The notes beneath the pieces are model-generated. The model worked only from the letters and a program-made list of their open reading frames with translations, was not told the origin of the DNA and did not search any database. Both the position numbers and the translations under genes were made by a program. A DNA stretch of 5,473 nucleotides from Blastocatellia bacterium (lineage in GTDB: Bacteria > Acidobacteriota > Blastocatellia > Pyrinomonadales > Pyrinomonadaceae). Shown one piece after another: positions 1-5,473 of this stretch (positions are counted from its first letter, which is position 1; each line of letters begins with the position of its first letter). Where the stretch lies: the NCBI GenBank assembly GCA_013695195.1, contig JACDAY010000270.1, forward strand, positions 1 through 5,473, written 5' to 3'.

Positions 1-223
1 TTTCCCAAAATGTATTCTTTCTTGTTCCGGCCGCGATCTTTTCGAATTCCGGATAAAATTGCTCGTTTGTCTTGATAAGATGCTCGAAGCATTGGCCGAC
101 GCTCCACGCATTTTCAGCCGGCTGCCAATTTAATTGTTCCGCAGAAAAATTACCAAAAATCAACTTCGCGTCTTCCGACACTTTTCTCAGATCCGACTTT
201 ATTTCGCTAATTCTATTATCCAT
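1..223 (-). CDS. DinB-superfamily protein, N-terminal part (3' end outside window)
   Basis: The frame opens with ATG at 223-221 and runs off the left edge after 74 full codons, so only the N-terminus is visible. Residues 28-50 carry the LNWQP...WSVGQCFEHL pattern typical of DinB/DinB_2 (DUF664-like) four-helix-bundle proteins: after the first helix, a 'L.w.P....WS..q...Hl' turn leads into helix 2, with His48 in the position of the first metal-ligand histidine. The other two expected histidines lie beyond the window. Known members include damage-inducible DinB of Bacillus and bacillithiol- or mycothiol-dependent S-transferases; many have no known role, so the substrate here is unknown. An upstream ATG (234) is out of frame. 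A weak GGAAA lies about 7 nt before the start. The gene follows the fadN-type gene on the same strand, 126 nt after its stop, with the hairpin element between them. Family assignment is fairly secure; function is open. Confidence 0.8.
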   Translation of the reverse strand, partial: MDNRISEIKSDLRKVSEDAKLIFGNFSAEQLNWQPAENAWSVGQCFEHLIKTNEQFYPEFEKIAAGTRKNTFWE

Positions 224-238
224 AGCATTTCCATAGTA

Positions 239-344
239 GGAACGCAGGCGGCTCGCCTGCAAGCGTGCACTGCACGCTGACTCCCCGATCGTTTACGATT
301 ATTACATTGCTTGCGCAATGCTGCAGGCGAGTCGCCTGCGTTCC
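239..344. repeat. 106-bp palindromic element with five hairpins (REP/MITE-like)
   Basis: The outer ends, 239-261 and 322-344, form a 23-bp inverted repeat (GGAACGCAGGCG.../...CGCCTGCGTTCC) with a single mismatch (251 against 332, a G-T pair). Each arm is itself a perfect hairpin: GCAGGCG-GCT-CGCCTGC at 244-260 and GCAGGCG-AGT-CGCCTGC at 323-339. Between them lie three more perfect stems: AGCGTGCA/TGCACGCT (262-269, 271-278), ATCGT/ACGAT (288-292, 295-299) and CATTGC/GCAATG (305-310, 315-320). There is no ORF inside and no obvious target-site duplication in the flanks. It fills almost the whole gap between the fadN-type stop (350) and the DinB start (223). Compact GC-rich imperfect palindromes of this kind are typical of REP/BIME elements mobilised by REP-associated tyrosine transposases (IS200/IS605-like) or of small MITEs. 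Mobility is inferred; the structure is seen directly. No poly-T follows on either strand, so it is not a classical terminator. Confidence 0.85.
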
Positions 345-349
345 CGGCA

Positions 350-2755
350 TCAGTTCCTCAGCGGCTTGCCCGTTTTCAGCATCGCCGTGATACGCTCCTG
401 CGTTTTACGTTCTCCGCATAATGAAACAAAGGCTTCGCGTTCAAGGTCGAGCATATATTGCTCCGAAACAAATGTCTGGTGATTCAGATCACCGCCGCTC
501 ATCACTTTTGCGAGTTTTTTGCCGATCAGCGCGTCGTGATCCGAAATAAATCCGCCTTGTTTCATCATATGCAAAGCAAGCTTCATCGCAGCCTGCGCCG
601 ATTCGCCGAGAGCAAGAATATCGGTTCGCTGAACCGGCTGAATATAACCCGAAGCAACCAAATTCAAAACTTCCTGCTTCGCATCCGCTATCAAACGATC
701 GCCGTTCATCGAGATCGTGTCAGAATCACGCAAAAATCCCAACGATCTCGCTTCCTGAGCCGAGGTCGCGACTTTGCCCATCCCGAGCAATTCGAACGTT
801 TTCTTGAGAAACGCCAACGGATCGGCGTCGGGCGTTCTTTTCGCCGCATCCATCGCCCGCATCGTCATTTCTTTCGTGCCGCAGCCTGCCGGGATCAAAC
901 CGACGCCGACCTCGACCTGACCCATATACGTTTCCGAAGCCGCTCGAACCTTATCGCCGTGCATCGAGATTTCGCAGCCGCCGCCCAGTGTTAAACCGTA
1001 AGGCGCAGTAACAACGGGTTTTGCCGAATAACGAAGACGCATAACGGCTTTCTGAAGTGCGTTGACCATCATGTTGATGTCGTCCCATTCCTCCTCTTGC
1101 GCAGCCAAAAGCAGCATCATAATATTCGCACCGGCCGAAAAATTGCCGCCTTGATTTCCGACGACCAAGCCCTTGAAATTCTTCTCGACCTCGTCGATCG
1201 CAAAGTTCATCATCTGAACCGTATCGCCGCCGATAGAGTTCATTTTCGAATGAAACTCCAGGCACGCGACGCCGTCACCCAAATCGATCAAGCTGGCACC
1301 TGGATTCGATTTGATGACGCCGGTCTGATCCTTTACGGATTTTAGAACTATAACGCCAGGTTGTTCCGTTACCGGTTTATATTCACCGCCGACAAGATCG
1401 TAATAAAACTGTCGCCCATTCTCGTTTTTATAGAATGTCTCTGCGCCCGAATCAAGCATTTTTTCGACATTTGCCGGAACGGCCTGCCCCTCATTTTTCA
1501 TCCGCTCGACCGATTCGCGAACGCCAATCGCGTCCCACGCCTCGAAAACGCCGATCTCCCAGCCAAAACCCCATTTGATCGCATTATCGATCTCGACGAT
1601 AGTATCTGCGATCTCCGGAATGCGGTTCGCCGCGTAACGAGAAACACGCGAGGTCGTTTTCCATAGAAATTCGCCGACGCGGTCGTCACCCCAGACAAGC
1701 GTTTTCACGCGTTTAGGCCTGTCCTCGATCTGCTTTGCAGCGTCGAGCGACGGAAATTTCGTCTTTTCCTGCGATTTATATTCGAAATTATTTAGATCGA
1801 GTTCCAAAATTTCTGTCTTTCCATCGGCATTTTTAGTTTTCTTATAAAAACCGCCTTTCGTTTTGTCGCCAAGTAGCTTCTTGTCCACCAGTTGTTTAAT
1901 AAGCTCCGGCAACTGGAAAACCTCGCGGTCTTCGTCATCAGGCACGGCCGGATAAAGGTTCGTCGTGACGTGCGCGGTTACATCCAGTCCTACCAGATCG
2001 GAGGTTCTGAATGTCGCCGACGAAGCATGACCGATGGCTTTGCCGGTCATTTGATCGACTTCCGTTGGCGTAAAACCCATTGCGATCATCTCGTGGATCG
2101 TCGCCATCATCCCGAATACGCCGATACGATTAGCAATAAAATTCGGCCTGTCCTTTGCAGGAACGACACCTTTCCCGAGCCTTTGGTCAAGAAATCCCGC
2201 GACCTTGCAGGCAATTTCTCCATTCGTCCATGGTGTCGAAATGATCTCAACCAGTTTCATATAACGCGGCGGATTGAAAAAATGGATGCCGAGAAAATGC
2301 GTTTTGAAATCATCCGAAAAAGGCTCTGCAATAGAATTGATCGGAATGCCGCTGGTATTCGAAGCGATTACCGCTCCGGGTTTGCGGTTTTTCTCGACCT
2401 CGGCAAAGATCTTGTGCTTGATCTCCAGATTCTCGACAACAGCTTCGATCACAAAGTCGCAATCCTTCAACTTTGCCATATCGTCTGCAAAATTTCCGAC
2501 TGTTAAAAGCCGCGAATTGTCGCCAAGCATATAAGCGGCGGGCCGAGCCTTTGCGAGTCCGGCAAAACCCGCATTCGCAATACGATTCCTTACGGTTGGC
2601 GAATCCAGCGGCAGGCCTTTCGCCTGTTCGTCATCGGTTAATTCACGCGGTTCCATGTCCAGAAGAAGCGTCGGAATTCCAGCATTCGCAAGGTGAGCCG
2701 CGATCGCCGCGCCCATTGTTCCCGCCCCCAAAACGGCGGCTTTTCCTATATTCAT
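350..2755 (-). CDS. fadN: FadN-type 3-hydroxyacyl-CoA dehydrogenase / enoyl-CoA hydratase
   Basis: This 801-aa fused beta-oxidation enzyme should catalyse hydration of 2-enoyl-CoA and NAD-dependent oxidation of 3-hydroxyacyl-CoA in the cytoplasm. Domain order is FadN-like (dehydrogenase first, hydratase last), the reverse of E. coli FadB. Residues 1-200 form the Rossmann domain: GAGTMG at 10-15, Asp33 at the end of the second strand, Ser135 in SNTS, and the His158/Glu170 catalytic pair in HFFNPP...LVE. Residues 202-305 are the first 3HCDH C-terminal domain (Asn209 in FIANR; GGFY at 301-304), followed by a second 3HCDH-like repeat at about 350-455. Residues 487-700 are a crotonase fold with oxyanion-hole segments NFSAGAN (538-544) and LGGGCE (590-595) and both acidic catalytic residues, Glu595 and Glu615, so all activities look intact. 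Length is close to Bacillus FadN (about 790 aa). The frame continues upstream to a TTG at 2830, but that codon lies in the predicted -35 box, and the GxGxxG fold starts naturally from ATG 2755. No good Shine-Dalgarno is visible. No thiolase gene is adjacent. Confidence 0.93.
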   Translation of the reverse strand: MNIGKAAVLGAGTMGAAIAAHLANAGIPTLLLDMEPRELTDDEQAKGLPLDSPTVRNRIANAGFAGLAKARPAAYMLGDNSRLLTVGNFADDMAKLKDCDFVIEAVVENLEIKHKIFAEVEKNRKPGAVIASNTSGIPINSIAEPFSDDFKTHFLGIHFFNPPRYMKLVEIISTPWTNGEIACKVAGFLDQRLGKGVVPAKDRPNFIANRIGVFGMMATIHEMIAMGFTPTEVDQMTGKAIGHASSATFRTSDLVGLDVTAHVTTNLYPAVPDDEDREVFQLPELIKQLVDKKLLGDKTKGGFYKKTKNADGKTEILELDLNNFEYKSQEKTKFPSLDAAKQIEDRPKRVKTLVWGDDRVGEFLWKTTSRVSRYAANRIPEIADTIVEIDNAIKWGFGWEIGVFEAWDAIGVRESVERMKNEGQAVPANVEKMLDSGAETFYKNENGRQFYYDLVGGEYKPVTEQPGVIVLKSVKDQTGVIKSNPGASLIDLGDGVACLEFHSKMNSIGGDTVQMMNFAIDEVEKNFKGLVVGNQGGNFSAGANIMMLLLAAQEEEWDDINMMVNALQKAVMRLRYSAKPVVTAPYGLTLGGGCEISMHGDKVRAASETYMGQVEVGVGLIPAGCGTKEMTMRAMDAAKRTPDADPLAFLKKTFELLGMGKVATSAQEARSLGFLRDSDTISMNGDRLIADAKQEVLNLVASGYIQPVQRTDILALGESAQAAMKLALHMMKQGGFISDHDALIGKKLAKVMSGGDLNHQTFVSEQYMLDLEREAFVSLCGERKTQERITAMLKTGKPLRN

Positions 2756-2800
2756 ATGTTGTTTTTGACCAAATCTGTTTCGAGATTCTTTCTGCTGGTT

Positions 2801-2830
2801 AGTATAACTGAATGAATGTTCATTCAGCAA
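2801..2830 (-). promoter_or_regulatory. Predicted sigma-70-type promoter of the fadN-type gene
   Basis: Reading the minus strand, TTGCTG (2830-2825) is followed 18 bases later by TATACT (2806-2801), a five-of-six match to the -10 consensus; the -35 box keeps only the TTG. The predicted transcript would begin near 2793-2795, about 40 nt before the ATG at 2755. The spacer is almost entirely the palindromic operator at 2808-2827. The coincidence of a good -10 box, correct spacing and an operator is the main support. Confidence 0.6.
2808..2827. promoter_or_regulatory. FadR-like (TetR family) operator palindrome
   Basis: CTGAATGAA (2808-2816) and TTCATTCAG (2819-2827) are perfect 9-bp inverted repeats around a central TG. 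As I recall the Bacillus FadR (YsiA) consensus, TGAATGAMTANTCATTCA, the site agrees at all but one specified position on either strand. FadR is a TetR-family repressor of beta-oxidation genes, including fadN, and is released by long-chain acyl-CoA. Here the palindrome overlaps the last bases of the -35 box and sits next to the -10 box, so a bound repressor would block RNA polymerase. The regulator gene is not in the window; its identity is inferred from the motif and the target gene. Confidence 0.75.
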
Positions 2831-2911
2831 GCTTCTGTGTTGCGTACGTGTCAGTTACCGCGAACTTTTATCGACCGGGTTTTCTTGACTTCAAAATCCG
2901 CGAGAACTAAG

Positions 2912-2935
2912 AACCGGGACATTACCGTCTCGGTT
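2912..2935. other. Hairpin after the GT87-type gene
   Basis: AACCGGGAC (2912-2920) and GTCTCGGTT (2927-2935) form a 9-bp stem around a 6-base loop; one pair is G-U in plus-strand RNA and A-C in minus-strand RNA. It begins about 15 nt past the stop of the minus-strand gene at 2950 and could slow or end that transcript, but no U-tract follows it on the minus strand. Treat it as a stem-loop of unknown role in the 194-bp gap before the fadN-type gene. Confidence 0.35.
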
Positions 2936-2949
2936 ATGACAACAATGTG

Positions 2950-4236
2950 TCATTTTAAAATACCTTCTCTCTCCTCGCTCAAAATCTTCGCAGCCCGAAA
3001 TATAGCGCCGGCGAGCAGGAGAGTTCCATAGATAAAACATCCGGCCGCGATAAAAAAATCGCCCATGAAATTTCCCCATATTCCGTCTGTCGTTCCGGAC
3101 GCGATCAAAAATGAAGCGGCTGTAAAGCCTCGAAACCATCGGTCCTTGAGTTTCAGGCAATACCATACATATACGACATAAATGTATCCTGGAAGCAGGA
3201 AAACGAAATAGCTTTTTTGGGCAGTTGGGAAAAGTAGCGGCGTCAACACTAATAAAAGAGCAATTGCACCCTTCGAGAGAATTTTTATGCCATTTCGGTA
3301 TCGAAACCAATAAAATACGAAAGTTCCTACGAGAGCGAATCTTACAATCCAATCAGCAGCTCGGATCGCGGCGGCTGATGACTGAAATATCATCAATGAA
3401 TACTGTTGGCCTTTGTGTTCGAATGCTGTTACATCGCTGAAAAAGCGATACAACTGGGCAGTTGGGGAGACATTGTATGACAATCCCAATTTGGATTCCC
3501 GCTGCGAACTATCGAGTACAAAATTGTCGAACCACGACCTAAGATACAACCAGTTCTCATCAAACCCGATTATAATTGCGGGCAGCATGAGAGCTAAAAG
3601 CATTCCCGCAAAAACTCCGGCCATCGCTTTCTTATTTCTTTCCAGGAGAAACAAGAATGTAAATGGAAGCGTGATTGGTTTGATAACTACTGAAGCGCCG
3701 ATTACAGCGCCCGCAGACAAAGGATTTCTGTTCATGCATAATTTTATTGCCAGTACTACCAACGCCATTTCAAGAATATTTGCCTGGCCGCGGTCGAGAT
3801 GATGAAGGATAAATCTACTTGAAAGCAGTATCGGAAAAAAACCGATTATCCACCGGGTCTTGACCGGAAGGTCAAAAAAAGGCGAATCGGCAACAAATTC
3901 AAAAAAAGCCTTGAGAATCCATCCGATCAGGACCAGATTGAGCAAACACCAAATAACTATTGTTACATCAACATGCAGAAACGTGAACGGGATAAAGAGT
4001 GCCGCAAACAACGGAGGATAAATATAATACAATCCGCCCTCGCTCTCCGGATGCGTCGGCGTGGAATAAATGTTTTCTCCGGCAAACATTTGGCGGGCTG
4101 CGTGAAGATAAACACCCAGATCGCCCTTCGCCGGCGAGGGATCGGAAATTAACTTTTTACTCGATATAAATAGAACAAGCAGCACCAAAATAACAGCGAG
4201 AATGCGGGCTGGTTTTACGTATGCTTCAAATCTCAT
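2950..4236 (-). CDS. GT87/DUF2029-type polytopic membrane glycosyltransferase
   Basis: This 428-aa protein has roughly ten hydrophobic segments, beginning at residues 10-26 and including approximately 74-88, 92-112, 128-145, 155-168, 174-198, 203-225, 295-311, 322-337, 343-361 and 393-414. The first outer loop carries the GT87 signature: Asp39 in GDLGVYLHAA, then GENIYS (53-58) and YIYPPLFA (71-78). Further matches are DRGQANIL (148-155) and IKP (185-187) before a membrane helix. GT87 enzymes such as mycobacterial PimE use polyprenyl-phosphate-linked mannose and an acidic residue in the first extracytoplasmic loop; Asp39 is the candidate here. Donor and acceptor in this organism are unknown. 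The start ATG at 4236 follows a weak GGCGA about 8 nt upstream, and an in-frame stop lies a little further upstream. No convincing promoter is seen. The gene is divergent from the secreted DUF4097-like gene and separated from fadN by 194 bp containing fadN's own promoter, so it is probably monocistronic. Confidence 0.8.
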   Translation of the reverse strand: MRFEAYVKPARILAVILVLLVLFISSKKLISDPSPAKGDLGVYLHAARQMFAGENIYSTPTHPESEGGLYYIYPPLFAALFIPFTFLHVDVTIVIWCLLNLVLIGWILKAFFEFVADSPFFDLPVKTRWIIGFFPILLSSRFILHHLDRGQANILEMALVVLAIKLCMNRNPLSAGAVIGASVVIKPITLPFTFLFLLERNKKAMAGVFAGMLLALMLPAIIIGFDENWLYLRSWFDNFVLDSSQRESKLGLSYNVSPTAQLYRFFSDVTAFEHKGQQYSLMIFQSSAAAIRAADWIVRFALVGTFVFYWFRYRNGIKILSKGAIALLLVLTPLLFPTAQKSYFVFLLPGYIYVVYVWYCLKLKDRWFRGFTAASFLIASGTTDGIWGNFMGDFFIAAGCFIYGTLLLAGAIFRAAKILSEEREGILK

Positions 4237-4285
4237 ATGATCGCCGGCTACATAACATTGGGATGTTCTTCGATTATGAAAAAAT

Positions 4286-4315
4286 TTGACCTTATGCCGT
4301 GATTAAGTTTAATAT
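4286..4315 (+). promoter_or_regulatory. Candidate promoter of the DUF4097-like gene
   Basis: TTGACC at 4286-4291 matches the -35 consensus at five of six positions, and TAATAT at 4310-4315 is a fair -10 box with an 18-bp spacer. Transcription would start near 4321, giving a leader of about 28 nt. That leader holds a short stem (4316-4322 with 4332-4338) and an AT-rich palindrome touching the start codon. AT-rich DNA gives chance matches, so confidence is modest. Confidence 0.45.
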
Positions 4316-4348
4316 AGTCAGGGCCTTCTCACCTGATTTATTAATAAA

Positions 4349-5209
4349 ATGAATATACAAATCTTTGCGAAACCATTGCTTTTCGTGCTTTTCATAACGA
4401 TCTGCTCATTTTCCGTATCTGCGCAAACAAAAACTCTCTTAAAACGGACAATTTATAAAACCGACAAGCTGGATTTCGGCCCTGGCGGAACGCTTGTCGT
4501 CAACGGGGCGCCTAACGGCTCCATACGCGTCGAGGGCTGGAACCAAAACGAGATAGAGCTTTCCGCCGAGATCCATATAAATGCGGAAACCGAAAACGAT
4601 ATAGAGCAGCTTACTAAAGTAACCGGTTTTTTATTGGAAGAAAGTCTCGGGCGAACGGGCATTATGAGCTTTGGAACGCACGATAAAAGTTATTTGAAAT
4701 CGGTGTCGAAGAAATTCCCGAAACATCTTATAGGAATGCCTTTCAGTATTGATTACGTTATAAAAGTTCCACGGTTTTGCGATCTGCAAATTAACGGCGG
4801 CAAAGGCGATCTCAACATTTCCGGCGTCGAAGGCATAATGAAGATCAACTATCTTGAAACGAATGCTGTAGTCGATCTGGTGGGCGGCGGAATAACAGCC
4901 ACGTTCGGCAGCGGCGATGTAGTCGTAAAGGTTCCGACGAGAGGCTGGCGTGGACGTTTTGCCGATATACAACTTGCATCTGGAACGATGCATGTTAGCC
5001 TGCCGCCGGGTCTGAATGCTGAAATCGATGCGAGTATATTGCGGAGCGGCAAGATCGAAAACGAATACGCCAGTCTAAAGCCGCGAACACGAAAAGTTGA
5101 ATTTACGGAAAAACTAATCTCCGCAAAGTCCGGTGTCGGCGGCGTGCCGCTCAAATTTACGGTCGGCGACGGAACTTTGAATATTTTCGCTAATAGAAAA
5201 CCGGACTAA
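4349..5209 (+). CDS. Secreted DUF4097-like (putative adhesin) beta-repeat protein
   Basis: The 286-aa product begins with a signal peptide: a short polar start with Lys8, a hydrophobic core at about residues 9-23, and a VSA|Q cleavage site after Ala25. There is no lipobox cysteine at the cut, so it is probably periplasmic or secreted. The mature part is mostly short beta-strand repeats: 'GGTLVVNGAPNGSIRVEGWNQ' type at 46-66, LQINGGKGDLNISGVEG at 146-162, then GGGITATFGSGDVVVKVP (179-196) and the SGTMHVSLPPGLNAEID stretch (211-227). This alternation of 'G.i.v.g..G.v.v' and a late 'LP.....v.a....G.i' element is what DUF4097/DUF2807 putative-adhesin proteins show; their biochemical role is largely unknown. 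No anchor or sorting signal is seen at the C-terminus. The start follows an AT-rich stretch with no Shine-Dalgarno. The gene is monocistronic: candidate promoter upstream, strong terminator downstream. Family call is by pattern only. Confidence 0.72.
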   Translation: MNIQIFAKPLLFVLFITICSFSVSAQTKTLLKRTIYKTDKLDFGPGGTLVVNGAPNGSIRVEGWNQNEIELSAEIHINAETENDIEQLTKVTGFLLEESLGRTGIMSFGTHDKSYLKSVSKKFPKHLIGMPFSIDYVIKVPRFCDLQINGGKGDLNISGVEGIMKINYLETNAVVDLVGGGITATFGSGDVVVKVPTRGWRGRFADIQLASGTMHVSLPPGLNAEIDASILRSGKIENEYASLKPRTRKVEFTEKLISAKSGVGGVPLKFTVGDGTLNIFANRKPD

Positions 5210-5236
5210 ATTCCACAGCTTGAATTTTGAAGTTGG

Positions 5237-5277
5237 AAGGTGATAAGTTAATTTTCTTATCGCCTTTTTCTTTGTTT
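5237..5277 (+). terminator. Intrinsic (Rho-independent) terminator
   Basis: AAGGTGATAAG (5237-5247) pairs with CTTATCGCCTT (5256-5266), an 11-bp stem with one G-U pair and an 8-base AT loop, followed directly by a T-rich tract (5265-5277). It starts 28 nt after the stop of the DUF4097-like gene and would separate that transcript from dcd. Confidence 0.9.
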
Positions 5278-5377
5278 TGAGTTCATACTTCAGTTTGCTC
5301 TTTTGTTTAAAAGTAGGAATATTAGCTAACAAGTAAAACACGCTGAAAACGTGAACTGAGAACGGCAGAATTATTTT

Positions 5378-5473
5378 ATGACAATAAAATCGGATATCTG
5401 GCTTCGCAAAATGGCGGCGGAGCACAAGATGATCGACCCGTTTCTTCCCGAACTTTTGAGAGAGGTAAATGGG
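5378..5473 (+). CDS. dcd: dCTP deaminase, N-terminal part (3' end outside window)
   Basis: The frame opens at ATG 5378 and runs to the right edge with 32 codons. The visible residues, MTIKSDIWLRKMAAEH followed by KMIDPFLPELLREVNG, match the highly conserved start of bacterial dCTP deaminase (typical form 'M.IKsD.WIrrMa.eh.MIePF...'). The enzyme is a cytosolic homotrimer that makes dUTP from dCTP for thymidylate synthesis; some relatives are bifunctional and go on to dUMP. The catalytic and nucleotide-binding residues lie outside the window, so the mono- or bifunctional form cannot be told. The leader is AT-rich and has no clear Shine-Dalgarno. The gene follows the terminator at 5237-5277 with a 100-bp gap, so it should have its own promoter; I see none with two good boxes. 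Confidence 0.88.
   Translation, partial: MTIKSDIWLRKMAAEHKMIDPFLPELLREVNG

Noticed and set aside
239..344. CRISPR-like or intrinsic-terminator reading of the repeats
   Set aside because: There are only two repeat copies and they are inverted, not direct, so it is not a CRISPR array; no U-tract follows the stems on either strand, so it is not a classical terminator.
458..994. 178-aa open frame on the plus strand
   Set aside because: It lies wholly antisense to the fadN-type gene, its product is rich in Arg/His/Phe with no recognisable fold, and the opposite strand carries intact catalytic motifs. It is a shadow of the real gene's codon use.
951..1265. 104-aa frame on the minus strand inside fadN
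   Set aside because: It is out of frame with the crotonase domain that is fully conserved in the main frame; Arg/Gly-rich shadow, with no sign of a frameshift.
1892..2506. 204-aa open frame on the plus strand
   Set aside because: It is antisense to the Rossmann and 3HCDH domains of the fadN-type gene; the composition is shadow-like and no start signals are seen.
2891..3352. 153-aa frame on the minus strand over the end of the GT87-type gene
   Set aside because: It is an alternative frame of the same strand, while the main frame shows membrane helices through to its stop.
5114..5425. 103-aa frame on the minus strand
   Set aside because: It runs antisense across the end of the DUF4097-like gene, the terminator and the dcd start; it has a Lys/Leu-rich low-complexity product and no homology that I recognise.
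1..5473. A new defence or other multi-gene system
   Set aside because: All five genes fit known, unrelated families (DinB, FadN, GT87, DUF4097, Dcd) and no toxin-antitoxin pair, nuclease, helicase or reverse transcriptase is present. I see no basis for claiming a system.

Overview
The window reads as ordinary bacterial chromosome of medium GC content: five protein genes, two of them cut by the window edges, plus several well-supported non-coding signals. The lineage cannot be fixed from sequence alone. The multidomain FadN-type beta-oxidation enzyme, the exported DUF4097-type protein, the GT87-type membrane glycosyltransferase and a GC-rich palindromic repeat with GGAACGCAGGCG ends together remind me of Acidobacteriota (Blastocatellia-like) genomes. 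That is a weak inference.

Layout, left to right. At 1-223 (minus) is the N-terminal part of a DinB-superfamily protein. At 239-344 is a compact repeat element: a 23-bp terminal inverted repeat whose two arms are each hairpins, enclosing three more hairpins. At 350-2755 (minus) is a 801-aa fused 3-hydroxyacyl-CoA dehydrogenase/enoyl-CoA hydratase of the FadN type. Its likely promoter (2801-2830) carries a near-perfect palindrome (2808-2827) resembling the TetR-family FadR operator of Bacillus between and overlapping the -35 and -10 boxes. At 2950-4236 (minus) is a 428-aa polytopic GT87/DUF2029-type glycosyltransferase. A 112-bp divergent intergenic region follows, then at 4349-5209 (plus) a 286-aa secreted DUF4097-like beta-repeat protein that ends in a clear intrinsic terminator (5237-5277). 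At 5378-5473 (plus) is the first 32 codons of dCTP deaminase (dcd).

The genes do not form one pathway. fadN is probably an independently regulated fatty-acid-degradation unit, repressed until acyl-CoA accumulates, and no thiolase (fadA) or acyl-CoA dehydrogenase (fadE) is adjacent inside the window. The DinB gene may be co-transcribed with fadN through the repeat element or start from within it. The GT87 and DUF4097 genes are divergent envelope-related genes; dcd belongs to nucleotide metabolism and is insulated by the terminator.

I found no defence system, CRISPR array, tRNA, rRNA or complete transposon. The observations most worth following are the five-hairpin repeat and the FadR-like operator embedded in the fadN promoter.
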